Shown: positions 17,244 through 25,559 of the stretch, piece after piece
Position numbering within the stretch: position 1 is the stretch's first letter
Layout of the letters: the number at the start of each line of letters is the position of its first letter
DNA from: Kiritimatiellia bacterium
Lineage (GTDB): Bacteria; Verrucomicrobiota; Kiritimatiellia; SLAD01
Direction: 5' to 3'
Length of the DNA: 40,741 nt
Assembly (NCBI GenBank): GCA_007134735.1
Contig: SLKG01000010.1
Span: 1 to 40,741, forward strand
Notes under the pieces: model-generated
Seen by the model: only the letters and a program-made list of their open reading frames with translations
Database searches by the model: none
What the model was told of the DNA's origin: nothing
Program-made: the position numbers and the translations under genes

Positions 17244-18422
17244 TCAGGACCGGTCGGGCGGCAGGGCTTCCGCGATGGATTCAACCACATAGGCCGCCTG
17301 CTCATCCGTGAGTTCCGGATAAATAGGCAAGGCCAGGGTTTCGGCGGCCGCGCGTTCGCTCTCCGGAAAATCCCCCTTGCCGTACCCGAGAGGCTTAAAG
17401 CATTCCTGAAGGTGCAACGGTACGGGATAATACACTTCCGTGCCGACACCCCGTTCCTGCAGATGTTTCTTCAGCCCCTCGCGATCGGATGCGCGGATGC
17501 AATATTGGTTGAAGATGTGACGATAGGCGACGCCGGGGCGGTCGGAGGCGGCTTCGGGTGCCGGGGCGTTACCGGGGGCATCCGGATGCCAGGGCGTTCG
17601 AATCTTATCCGGCGAGAGTCCCGCCTCCGCAAACAATCGGTCATATCGAATCGCATTACGCTTTCTGCCCTCCGACCATTCGTCCAAATGCGGCTGCTTC
17701 ACATTGATCACCGCCGCCTGCAGCGCGTCCAGGCGGAAATTGCCGCCGATCATCTTATTGTAATACTTCGGCTTCATCCCGTGATTACGCAGCGTCTTTA
17801 GCTTTTCCGCACGTGCTTCGTCACGAACCGTCACCATGCCGCCGTCACCCGCCCCGCCCAGGTTCTTGGAGGGGAAAAAAGAGAAACACCCGTACGCCCC
17901 GATCGATCCCGCACGGCGCCCGTTGTATTCCGATCCAATAGCCTGCGCGGCATCCTCAATCACCAACAGGTCCTTTTCGTTTGCAATCGCCATAATCGGA
18001 TCCATATCCGCCATCAACCCGAACAGGTGCACGACCATGATGGCCCGGGTCTTCCCGGTAACGGCGGCCGCGACGGCATCGGGGCGCAGATTGAATGTGA
18101 TCGGATCGATATCGACGAAAACGGGCCGGGCGCCGACCCGCGCGATCGAACCCGCGGTCGAGAAGAATGTGTAGGGCGTGGTAATGACCTCATCGCCCGG
18201 ACCGATGTTTTCCGCCATCAATGCGATCAACAAGGCATCCGTACCCGAAGAAACGCCGCAGGCATGGGTACATTGGCTGTATTGAGCGATGGCCTGTTCG
18301 CAGGCTTCAACGGCCGGGCCCAGGATAAACCGCTGCGATTCGAAAACCTCGGCAACCGCGCGGTCCATTTCGGGTTTGATCTGCTGATACTGTGCATAAA
18401 GATCGAGCAAGGGTACTTTCAT
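17244..18422 (-). CDS. DegT/DnrJ/EryC1 family PLP-dependent sugar aminotransferase
   Basis: The 392-residue enzyme starts MKVPLLDLYAQYQQIK, typical of the family. It has the GVSSGTDAL block near 56-64, Asp157 in VIEDAAQAIGS contacting PLP nitrogen and Lys186 in SFFPSKNLGGAGDGG as the Schiff-base lysine. These are family-known roles mapped onto residues I see. WbpE-like members aminate 3-keto or 4-keto nucleotide sugars. The SFFPSKNLG form is common in that branch. It would provide an amino sugar for the repeat unit, using glutamate as donor; no sugar dehydrogenase or epimerase is encoded in the window, so those must come from elsewhere. GGAG lies 5 bases before the ATG. Its upstream spacer of 419 bp is repeat-rich. 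Confidence 0.95.
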   Translation of the reverse strand: MKVPLLDLYAQYQQIKPEMDRAVAEVFESQRFILGPAVEACEQAIAQYSQCTHACGVSSGTDALLIALMAENIGPGDEVITTPYTFFSTAGSIARVGARPVFVDIDPITFNLRPDAVAAAVTGKTRAIMVVHLFGLMADMDPIMAIANEKDLLVIEDAAQAIGSEYNGRRAGSIGAYGCFSFFPSKNLGGAGDGGMVTVRDEARAEKLKTLRNHGMKPKYYNKMIGGNFRLDALQAAVINVKQPHLDEWSEGRKRNAIRYDRLFAEAGLSPDKIRTPWHPDAPGNAPAPEAASDRPGVAYRHIFNQYCIRASDREGLKKHLQERGVGTEVYYPVPLHLQECFKPLGYGKGDFPESERAAAETLALPIYPELTDEQAAYVVESIAEALPPDRS

Positions 18423-18448
18423 GATAGCTCCGGAGGATATGGGTTATA

Positions 18449-18537
18449 GGTTGAAGGTTGAAGGTTGCCGCGTCGCCGCAAAGCGGCAAGCGGCCACTTG
18501 GCGGCGGAGCCGCCGACGTGGCAGGTTGAAGGTTAAG
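18449..18537. repeat. GGTTGAA heptamer repeats flanking a hairpin
   Basis: GGTTGAA occurs at 18449 and 18456, a variant GGTTGCC at 18463, then GGTTGAA at 18524 and GGTTAAG at 18531. Between the two groups are palindromes GCCGC-AAA-GCGGC (18475-18487) and GGCGGC-GGA-GCCGCC (18500-18514), the latter enclosed by GCCAC/GTGGC (18493-18522). The block thus has direct repeats around a stem. Confidence 0.6.
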
Positions 18538-18622
18538 GGTGGCGGGTGGTTCAATTCTGAATCGGAACGATGGATAGCGCCTCCAAAATCCGGGTGTGGC
18601 CAAACGGCCCCTCAGCTCTAAT

Positions 18623-18646
18623 CCTCTCCCCGCAAGCGGGGAGAGG
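18623..18646. repeat. 11-bp perfect inverted repeat
   Basis: CCTCTCCCCGC is followed by AA and then GCGGGGAGAGG. The inner pairs would open to form a real loop. Stable on either strand, it could slow transcription or act as a 3'-end structure for the GbsR-like gene, but no U-tract follows. Confidence 0.6.
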
Positions 18647-18713
18647 ACGCGACACTTCGACATTCCAGACATATTGAGCGCCGGTCGCAACCTGGCGGAA
18701 GAAATCCTCGCCT

Positions 18714-18740
18714 CCCTCTACCCCGCTTCGGGGGAGAGGG
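18714..18740. repeat. Near-perfect 11-position hairpin
   Basis: CCCTCTACCCC pairs with GGGGGAGAGGG around the loop GCTTC with one A-G mismatch. It is related in sequence to the hairpin at 18623-18646 and is followed by GGCCGGGGTGAGGGGG, a widely dispersed bacterial intergenic motif. Confidence 0.55.
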
Positions 18741-18841
18741 CCGGGGTGAGGGGGTGCTCCCACATCTATGGGGTGCTATCGAATAGTTAAGATTATGATG
18801 AGGATTACGGTTCAGATGCAGATTCTTCCCGGGCTCGCGAC

Positions 18842-19330
18842 CTACTTCAGCAACAACTTCACGATCGAGCGGTCCCAGATCCAACGGGCGCGATCTCGGA
18901 ACGTTCGCAGCTTGCGAATGCGGCGCTTCATGAATTTCCAGTCCTTGTCCCCGTTGTTTTTCCCGGCCAACACTTTTTCGGCGTCTTCGATTAATCCATC
19001 GGTGACTTCCATGCGCCGGCCGATCACATCCAGCAGGGCCTTTCGGATAACCCGGCCGAAATCTTCGGAGGCTTCATAGTAATCCTTACGGCGCCCCTTG
19101 ATCCAGACCCGCCGCACGGCGCCCCACTGTTCCAGTTGCCGGACCGCCATGCTGGCGCCCCCCTTGCTGATCTCCAGCTCTCGGGTCAGGTCGTCCAGCG
19201 TTTGCGGTTCGGGGCTCAAATAGATGTGCATGAAAATCTGCCCCAACGAACGGCCGAGACCGATCGACTGGGAAAGATGTCCGGCGCTTTCCACGTAACG
19301 CTGACGGATTTGTTCGAGTTCGGAACTCAT
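18842..19330 (-). CDS. GbsR/MarR-family transcriptional regulator
   Basis: The 162-residue protein starts MSSELEQIRQRYVESAGHLS, typical of GbsR-like regulators. A winged helix-turn-helix follows with LDDLTRELEISKGGASMAV as the helices and VRRVWIKGRRKDYYEA as the wing (about 43-85). A helical C-terminal half (about 90-160) should form the dimer interface. It is cytoplasmic and binds DNA. A 7-bp inverted repeat 80-97 bases upstream is a candidate site for autoregulation. Such regulators are found in polysaccharide loci of Verrucomicrobiota-like genomes, which is my recollection rather than something shown here. A longer in-frame start at 19393 adds 21 residues without family match. Confidence 0.88.
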   Translation of the reverse strand: MSSELEQIRQRYVESAGHLSQSIGLGRSLGQIFMHIYLSPEPQTLDDLTRELEISKGGASMAVRQLEQWGAVRRVWIKGRRKDYYEASEDFGRVIRKALLDVIGRRMEVTDGLIEDAEKVLAGKNNGDKDWKFMKRRIRKLRTFRDRARWIWDRSIVKLLLK

Positions 19331-19409
19331 GAGGGAGGTTATCAGGATTGAGGAAACCGACACCCGCGGCCGGGCAGACTTCGTCCCTGTCAATTCCCGC
19401 GCACTGCGC

Positions 19410-19427
19410 GTTCAATCTATATTGAAC
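19410..19427. promoter_or_regulatory. Inverted repeat, candidate operator of the GbsR-like regulator
   Basis: GTTCAAT and ATTGAAC are perfect 7-bp arms around a 4-base spacer CTAT. The site sits between the O-antigen ligase/TPR gene and the regulator and overlaps a possible -10 box. Winged-helix dimers of the MarR/GbsR type typically bind such sites of about 18 bp. Confidence 0.5.
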
Positions 19428-19444
19428 GTATCATACGGAATGAA
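19416..19444 (-). promoter_or_regulatory. Possible sigma-70 promoter for the GbsR-like gene
   Basis: On the minus strand TTCATT (19439-19444) and TATAGA (19416-19421) are 17 bases apart. The -35 box is poor and the -10 box is fair. The -10 box is inside the inverted repeat, fitting repression by an autoregulator. This is a pattern match only. Confidence 0.35.
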
Positions 19445-19482
19445 AAAGGCAAGAGGAATGTTTCCGGGCGCCGGTTCCGGCA

Positions 19483-21429
19483 TCAGGGCGTTCCGGCCGC
19501 CGTGGCCTCGGTGCGTTGACGTTCCAGCGCCCGTTCGAGGGTCCGGATATTAATGCGGACAACCCGGTCGTGGGGATCGATACGTTGCGCGTCCCGAAAC
19601 ACGTCCAGCGCTTCCTCGATTCGGCCCATCTGCCTCAGTTGAAGCCCGAGTTGTGTCGCGTAATACAGGTTATTGGGCGCATACGCCGATGCCTGGCGCA
19701 TGTATTTTACGGAGCGATCGCCTTCGCCGAGCAGGTCCCAGGTTGTGCCGATACCGAAAACGGCGTCCATTTCGCCGGAATTGCGGTCCAGGGTTTTTTG
19801 ATAATGGTCTAGCGCCTTCCCGGCATGCGCGCGCTTGTATTCCGGATCGCGTTCCCAGTGGGCTCGTATGCGATAGAGGTCGGCCAGTTTCAGATGGGGT
19901 TCCCAATGTCCGGGATCGATTCGGGCCGCCGAGGCATAGGCTTGTTCGGCCGCCGGAAACCGAAGGTTTTCCCGGTGTGTATTGCCGCGTTGTATGAATA
20001 TATCCGACAGGCCGAACTGAAGCGATGACAAGGCCATGATGACGCCCCCGGCCGCGCCGATGCCCCCCAGGGCGAAACCGGGCTTCGAGGAGAGGGGCCG
20101 TGCCTTTTCCGACCCGGAGACGAACAAAGAGGCGGCGGTAATCCCCGCGATCAGGGCGAGTACATGCCCATGCGAAAATACATGCAGGTTGAAATCAAAG
20201 AACGCATGCGCGAGGGCCGCGGCCAGACATCCCATCAAAGCGGAAATCAATCCGTATTCCCGCTCGCTGGTGGACCGCGCATAGGCCCGAAGAAAACGGT
20301 ACAGCACGCATCCGGCAAACAACGCACCGAGAAGCAATCCCACAAAGCCGAATTCCGCGACGGTATGGATATATTCGTTGTGGGCATATCGCAACCATCG
20401 CTGGAATGTCCAACTCTGGTAGGACGGATAGATCCACCGGTAGCTTCCGGGACCGTGACCGAGCAACGGTTTTTCCTGAATCATCTCCCAGGAATCCTGC
20501 CAGGCCGTGAGGCGGATTTGCGCGGCGAGATCGAGTGAGGCGGGCATGGCTCCCGAAACGCGTTCCTGGAACGTCGGAGATGCAAACCACAACAATCCGG
20601 CCAGCAAGGCTATCAGCACGGGTAATCCCGCCGTATAATACCAAAATGCCCGTCGTTTCTTTTTCCACAGCAATAACCCCGCCGCTACGCCGACTCCGCA
20701 CACGGCGCCGATCCAACCCGCCCGCGACTGGGACAGGAAAAGGGCGGGGACGGACACCAGCAGGGTATATCCGGCAATCAGCCGGAGAAACGCGCCGGAA
20801 GCGGGCATGGACACCAGCACCACGCAGAGCGGGATAATCATGCCCAGCATGGACGCAAAATGATTGGGGCTGAGAAATGTCCCGCTGGCCCGCAGTCCAT
20901 ATCCCTCGTCACGCTCAACCAACCACACCAAGGGACTTTCTTTGAGGTGCTGAATCAATGCGTATAACGCGATCACCGCCACGACCAGGATCACCACGGA
21001 AAACAGATACCGCCATCGCCGGTATCGGATGGTCAGTTCCGTCCAGGCCCAGTAGGCTCCCAGATAGCTGCCTATCTTGAGCATTTCCACCCGTCCGTCA
21101 TGGGGCGCCGGAGCCAGGGGAATCAACATCAGGCCATAAAGGAAAAAGAGCGCGCCGGCCCCCCACCCGGGCGGAATCCGTACTTCCCGAAGTTCCTCCG
21201 AGAAGAAAGGGCGGGCGGCGCACAGGGCCAGCCCGATGAAGGAACAAAAAAGAAGGGGACCCAAAATCCAGTACCGTGTCGCACCGAACAGGGCGCTAGC
21301 CAGCAGTATCGGCGCCGCGAGGCATACGATTGTACCCCATTCGTACACGGATCGCCGCGTCGAAACGGGGAGGGTATGACGCTTGCGCCGTTTGCGCCGC
21401 TGCCCGGATTCTAGTATGGGTGCAGACAC
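19483..21429 (-). CDS. O-antigen ligase-family (Wzy_C) membrane protein with C-terminal TPR region
   Basis: The 648-residue protein has about 12 membrane helices and then a soluble region from about 485. GTFLSPNHFASML near 183-195 and the periplasmic-loop motif GHGPGSYRWIYPSYQ with YAHNEYIHTVAEFGFVG (about 322-365) are the Wzy_C signature of WaaL-like ligases and polymerases. The C-terminal part shows at least three TPR-like helical pairs, including LRFPAAEQAYASAARIDPGH and RIEEALDVFRDAQRIDPHD. It would transfer or polymerise glycan in the periplasm, with the TPR region possibly binding a partner. The GTG start at 21429 comes one base after the stop of the export lipoprotein gene (TAATGTG), implying coupling. 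Confidence 0.9.
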   Translation of the reverse strand: MSAPILESGQRRKRRKRHTLPVSTRRSVYEWGTIVCLAAPILLASALFGATRYWILGPLLFCSFIGLALCAARPFFSEELREVRIPPGWGAGALFFLYGLMLIPLAPAPHDGRVEMLKIGSYLGAYWAWTELTIRYRRWRYLFSVVILVVAVIALYALIQHLKESPLVWLVERDEGYGLRASGTFLSPNHFASMLGMIIPLCVVLVSMPASGAFLRLIAGYTLLVSVPALFLSQSRAGWIGAVCGVGVAAGLLLWKKKRRAFWYYTAGLPVLIALLAGLLWFASPTFQERVSGAMPASLDLAAQIRLTAWQDSWEMIQEKPLLGHGPGSYRWIYPSYQSWTFQRWLRYAHNEYIHTVAEFGFVGLLLGALFAGCVLYRFLRAYARSTSEREYGLISALMGCLAAALAHAFFDFNLHVFSHGHVLALIAGITAASLFVSGSEKARPLSSKPGFALGGIGAAGGVIMALSSLQFGLSDIFIQRGNTHRENLRFPAAEQAYASAARIDPGHWEPHLKLADLYRIRAHWERDPEYKRAHAGKALDHYQKTLDRNSGEMDAVFGIGTTWDLLGEGDRSVKYMRQASAYAPNNLYYATQLGLQLRQMGRIEEALDVFRDAQRIDPHDRVVRINIRTLERALERQRTEATAAGTP

Positions 21430-21430
21430 A

Positions 21431-22018
21431 TTAAAACATGGTTCGGGGTACGATGATAATATCGCCGGCCTCGATAACCACGTCGAGTTCGGGGTTGCGC
21501 TCCATGTCCCGCGCGTTGTGTCTCGTGGTTACGCCGTCCCTGATGATATTGATACGCCGAGGATTGGCATACTCCGTGTACCCGCCCGCGGACGCGATGG
21601 CCTGTAAGGCGGTCAGCCCGGAAATTTTGGGGTACCGGCCCGGTTGGCGCACTTCCCCTCGGACGAAATAATTCTGCGCCGGAATCGTGACGTTCACGGT
21701 CACGTCGCGATAAATTTGCTCGTCCAGGTAGGAACGGTGAATGGCCCGTTGCAGTTCCGATGCTGTCTTCCCGGTGGCTTCTATGGGCGGGATAAACGGC
21801 AAATCGATAAATCCCTCCGCATCCACGTGAAATTCAAACCGGTCCTCCCTCGGAATCCCGCGCAGTTGGATGACCACGGGGTCCCCCGCGCGAAGCCGAT
21901 ACGGGCTGAATTCGCGGTCCACCAGGTCCAAATCCGGTTGCCCCCGGAAAATGGCGCACCCCACAACCGGACACAGCAACAACACCCCCAGCAGTATATG
22001 TATAAAACTCCTCATCAT
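21431..22018 (-). CDS. Short Wza-like polysaccharide export lipoprotein (OPX)
   Basis: The 195-residue protein has a lipoprotein signal with lipobox VVGC and lipid-accepting Cys21. The Poly_export domain follows (about 38-120, FSPYRLRAGDPVVIQL), then an SLBB domain (about 120-185, VRGEVRQPGRYP and QAIASAGGYTEYA). E. coli Wza is about 380 residues with further SLBB and a C-terminal alpha-barrel across the outer membrane. Those parts are missing here. The protein should form a periplasmic ring that needs a separate outer-membrane pore, and a barrel is encoded two genes upstream. It follows the Wzc-like gene by 25 bases that include a run of nine G on the coding strand. ATG 22018 or 22015 may be used. 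Confidence 0.93.
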   Translation of the reverse strand: MMRSFIHILLGVLLLCPVVGCAIFRGQPDLDLVDREFSPYRLRAGDPVVIQLRGIPREDRFEFHVDAEGFIDLPFIPPIEATGKTASELQRAIHRSYLDEQIYRDVTVNVTIPAQNYFVRGEVRQPGRYPKISGLTALQAIASAGGYTEYANPRRINIIRDGVTTRHNARDMERNPELDVVIEAGDIIIVPRTMF

Positions 22019-22043
22019 CCCGGCAGGTTCCCCCCCCCCAACC

Positions 22044-24164
22044 CTACAGCGCGTCTCCCCCGCGGGGACCCGAAGCGGCGGCTACTTCCAATTCCTTTTC
22101 TTCCGATTCCTCGGGCTGCGCATAGTGTGAATAGTACGAGTGATAATAGTAATAATAATCATCGCGCATGATATTGATATTGTTCAGCACCACGCCGACC
22201 GTATTGGCCCCCACGTTGTCCAGAATGCGCTTGGCGCGCGCCGAAATGGTGCGCGGATATTTCCGATACTGCACCACCAGCATGGTGCCGTCCACCTCAC
22301 TGGCCAATATGGAGGCATCGCTCACTCCCACAATCGGCGGGGAGTCAAAGAATACGAAATCATACCGGGTTTTCAGGTTCTTGACCAGTTCCCTCATGCG
22401 CTGGGATTCCACCAGGCCCGCCGACGTACGGGGCAGTTTGCCACTGGGCAGAAAATGGAGATTCGGCACGCTGGTCGCCTTGATGGTCTCCTCGATGGGA
22501 ACGTCGCGCAACAGAACATTGGTCAACCCGAAGTTATTGGTCATGCCCAGAAACGTGTGCTGAACGGGACGACGCAAGTCCGAATCCACAATCAGAACCT
22601 TGTCCCCCATCTGGGCGCATACATAGGCCAGGTTGAACAGCGTCGTGGATTTGCCCTCGCCGACCCCGCCGCTTACAAATGCGAAGGTACCCCCCAGGAG
22701 ACCCTTGTTGGTAAACTGCATATTGGTGCGCAAGACGCGATAGGCTTCCGCGTGCGGGCTTTCGGGTCCCTCCTCGATCAAGGGGCGTACCTTCTGAGGA
22801 ATTACGCCCAGCACGGGCAGGGAAAGATACCGTTCCACATCGTCGATGGTTTTCACCGAGGTATCGAGGTATTCGATGAAGTACGCCAACCCGACGCCGG
22901 CCAGCAAGCCGATGAAAAGGCTCAACAGAATATTCAAATAGACGTTCGGGCGGACATGTCTTTGCGGCGGCTCCGCGTGATCGACGATTTCCACGGGGGT
23001 ACGGGGCACTTCCAGCTCGATCCCCTCCTGGGCCAGGCGCGCACGCAGTGATTCGTAAATGGCCTGCTTCTGCCTGACTTCACGCTGGGCCTTCTCAAAG
23101 GGGAGATAACGTTCCCGCTCCGCTTCGATATCCAATTGACGCGCCAGTTCCAACTCCTCTTCCAAGGCATCGAACTTGGCCCTCGCCACGATGTAATCCG
23201 CCCGCAACCCCTCCTTGAGTCCGTCGAGCGCCTCGTTCATCTTCAGCCGCATTTCATCACGCGCCGCTTTAACCCGTCGGACATCCGGATGTCGTTCCCC
23301 GTAGTTCTCGAGTAGATGCTTCAAGTTTACATCGGCGTCAATAAGCTGCTGGCGCAACGAAGCCAGAGTGCGGTCATTGACAATATACGATGACGCGGTA
23401 AGAAGCTCCTCTCCCTCCAATCGCTGCATCTGATCAAAGCGCGCCTGCCGGACCAGCATATCCACACGAGCGGCCACGCGATCGGCCTCGAGTTGTTGCA
23501 GGCGGATCTTATCCATCTGGTACCCGCGGCCGACCAGGGAGACGCCCATTTCACTCCGGATCGTTTCTACGCGTTCCTCCGCCTGTTCCAACAGCTCCCT
23601 TTGTTTGTCCAATTCGTTCTGCAGAGAGTCCAAGCCGCCCCGTATTTCATTCCGCTTGGCGCGCAGACGGTAATCCCGGTACACCTCCGCGATGTGATTG
23701 GCAATCCGGGCGGCCTGATCCGGATCCGGACGAAATACCCTCACGGCAATCAGCGTCGTGTCCCGGTGTTGCTCGACGCGCAGGCTGCGCATGAGAATAC
23801 GGCGCGTATCCTGCAGGGATAAACGGCTGCCGTCGCTGGTCATCTCCCTTCCCCAAACCTCCTGAAGATTCAAATCGCGGATCACATCGTCCAACACCGC
23901 CTTCGACTGGATGATCTGAAACTGGGTCCGCATGAAGAAGGGATTGTACGAGGATACCTGCTGCCGCGTGAAGACATCCACATCAAGCGTGTCGTCGCGC
24001 ACGTTCATGCGGGCTTCGGCCATGAAAATCCGGGGCAGGGTCAACGTGTACGCCGTGCCGGTCAGCACGACCAGAAGCGTTACCGCCAGGATGATTTCCT
24101 TCCTGGAGCGGATCACACGCCAATAATCCAGAAAATGAAGAGCGCTGTCTCGTGATTCTTCCAT
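22044..24164 (-). CDS. Wzc-like polysaccharide copolymerase with BY-kinase domain
   Basis: The 706-residue protein has a first membrane helix at about 24-43, a Wzz domain, a long periplasmic coiled-coil region (about 165-375) and a second membrane helix near 408-428. The cytoplasmic tyrosine kinase follows with Walker A GGVGEGKSTT near 495, Walker A' VLIVDSDLRRP near 525 and Walker B FVFFDSPP near 605. The C-terminus bears a tyrosine cluster YYYYYHSYYSHY at about 668-680, the autophosphorylation tail of these kinases. It sets chain length and drives export together with the export lipoprotein. It starts 117 bases after the barrel gene. No strong ribosome binding site is seen before the ATG. 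Confidence 0.95.
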   Translation of the reverse strand: MEESRDSALHFLDYWRVIRSRKEIILAVTLLVVLTGTAYTLTLPRIFMAEARMNVRDDTLDVDVFTRQQVSSYNPFFMRTQFQIIQSKAVLDDVIRDLNLQEVWGREMTSDGSRLSLQDTRRILMRSLRVEQHRDTTLIAVRVFRPDPDQAARIANHIAEVYRDYRLRAKRNEIRGGLDSLQNELDKQRELLEQAEERVETIRSEMGVSLVGRGYQMDKIRLQQLEADRVAARVDMLVRQARFDQMQRLEGEELLTASSYIVNDRTLASLRQQLIDADVNLKHLLENYGERHPDVRRVKAARDEMRLKMNEALDGLKEGLRADYIVARAKFDALEEELELARQLDIEAERERYLPFEKAQREVRQKQAIYESLRARLAQEGIELEVPRTPVEIVDHAEPPQRHVRPNVYLNILLSLFIGLLAGVGLAYFIEYLDTSVKTIDDVERYLSLPVLGVIPQKVRPLIEEGPESPHAEAYRVLRTNMQFTNKGLLGGTFAFVSGGVGEGKSTTLFNLAYVCAQMGDKVLIVDSDLRRPVQHTFLGMTNNFGLTNVLLRDVPIEETIKATSVPNLHFLPSGKLPRTSAGLVESQRMRELVKNLKTRYDFVFFDSPPIVGVSDASILASEVDGTMLVVQYRKYPRTISARAKRILDNVGANTVGVVLNNINIMRDDYYYYYHSYYSHYAQPEESEEKELEVAAASGPRGGDAL

Positions 24165-24281
24165 CAGATATACCCAACTGTATTATGGGAATGCCGGCAC
24201 GGGGCATCCGCCGAACATGTGCACTACGCCTATGATGTATACTCTAAGTGAACGGCGGGAAAAATCAAATCCATCGCGTCA

Positions 24282-25502
24282 TTACAGCCGGGCGCGCCAC
24301 CCGACATTGAAGCGATTCCGCTCGTACTCCATACGGACGTCGGTGTCGAGCTTGACATACTGCCATCCGAGCTCCACCCAGTTGTTGCGATTGACCTGGT
24401 ATACAATTCGCGAGCTCAACTGGTAAATATCCTCCGACTCGCTCCCCTCCGGGACTTCATATTGCTCCCGTATTTCCGCGGGAATATCGCCTTCCTTGTA
24501 TTCACCCCGCGTATAATTTCCGGCCAGCGTGAAGGTTACCCGGGCGGTAAGATCATGCGCAATACTTCCATACAGCCGGGCGCGGGTTTGATTGGCATAG
24601 GGAAATATGTTGGCATCAAACAACGAGTAGCTCGCGCCTGTGGTTATGCGGGTGGCGGGAGACAGGACATACGTAATCGCCCCGTCGATATACGGCGCGG
24701 TTTCCGATGAGATATCCGAATCTTCGTAATCCTTGTATTGCAGACCCGCCCGCGCATTCCCGAGCAGGGAGGGATTGAACATATGCTCCATAACCCCGCC
24801 GAACTGATAGCTCTCCGAATCACGCCGGATGCGGTGAATCTCATCCCCCAAATCACGCACCACGTCTTCGTAATCCAGGCTTTCATACCGGAACTCGCCC
24901 CCGACGGTCGTCTCCGGAAGCAGGGAATGCATCATGGACAAACCGAATACATACAAATCATAATCATGCCGGTCGGCCACCTCGTCCTCGTCATAACGGA
25001 GCAGATCGTAGCGGCCCGCTACTTCAAGCCGGGTCTTCGGCCGCCACCGGTACGTCAGCGCGGCTTTGAGCATGTTGTAGATGAAATCATTTTCCTGGCG
25101 CACCACAACGCCGCGTTCGATCAATTCCGGCAATTCGGCATATCGAAAGGTGTCTTTGACGCTCAACGTTACGTTCGGCGAAAATTCATGGTTCAGAATA
25201 AAATCGAAATCATGATGCAGATCCGTGGAATCCTCCGACCGGTTTTCCCACCAAATGAAAGAAGGCTTGTAACGAAGCCCGACAAACGTCTGTTCCAAGT
25301 TGAAATTGATTTGAAACTCGAGTTCTTCAATGATCTTCCAACTACTGGTCGTGTCACGGTCCACTTGACGGATGTTATCGTCGTATTCCAGACGCAACCT
25401 GTTGATAATGTGCCAATTGCGAGCACCCTCACGGGCCGTGGCCGATACGGGAAGAATCAATATACACAACAAGAAAATCCCCGTCCAATGCTTAAGCTTC
25501 AT
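24282..25502 (-). CDS. Outer-membrane beta-barrel protein of the polysaccharide locus (BBP2-like)
   Basis: The 406-residue protein has a signal peptide (MKLKHWTGIFLLCILILPVSATA). The mature part is almost entirely alternating amphipathic strands, many with aromatic ends, for example WHIINRLRLEYDDNIRQ at its start and NRFNVGWRARL at the C-terminus. This is the pattern of putative beta-barrel porin 2 proteins that accompany exopolysaccharide loci in many Gram-negative bacteria. Its role is probably the outer-membrane pore for the polymer exported by the short Wza-like lipoprotein. AGGAGG lies 9 bases before the ATG, among the strongest ribosome binding sites in the window. It follows the SLH-like gene by 57 bases. 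Confidence 0.87.
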   Translation of the reverse strand: MKLKHWTGIFLLCILILPVSATAREGARNWHIINRLRLEYDDNIRQVDRDTTSSWKIIEELEFQINFNLEQTFVGLRYKPSFIWWENRSEDSTDLHHDFDFILNHEFSPNVTLSVKDTFRYAELPELIERGVVVRQENDFIYNMLKAALTYRWRPKTRLEVAGRYDLLRYDEDEVADRHDYDLYVFGLSMMHSLLPETTVGGEFRYESLDYEDVVRDLGDEIHRIRRDSESYQFGGVMEHMFNPSLLGNARAGLQYKDYEDSDISSETAPYIDGAITYVLSPATRITTGASYSLFDANIFPYANQTRARLYGSIAHDLTARVTFTLAGNYTRGEYKEGDIPAEIREQYEVPEGSESEDIYQLSSRIVYQVNRNNWVELGWQYVKLDTDVRMEYERNRFNVGWRARL

Positions 25503-25559
25503 GCTTTAAACCCTCCTGCTCACGGTATTCTAATCTAGTGATGGCTTGTGTTGGTTAAA

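Larger units (their letters stand above)
18423..18841. other. 419-bp repeat-rich spacer between regulator and aminotransferase genes
   Basis: No gene is credible in either strand. The stretch holds short tandem GGTTGAA units, a GC-rich nested hairpin and two long perfect or near-perfect hairpins. It splits the polysaccharide locus directly downstream of the GbsR-like regulator. Sequences like the last two hairpins (CCTCTCCCC and GGGGAGAGG arms) are of a kind dispersed in many bacterial genomes. Confidence 0.75.

Noticed and set aside
22140-23051. Open frame of 303 codons on the plus strand
   Set aside because: It is antisense to the Wzc-like kinase, whose Walker motifs and tyrosine tail are clear; the plus-strand product resembles nothing.
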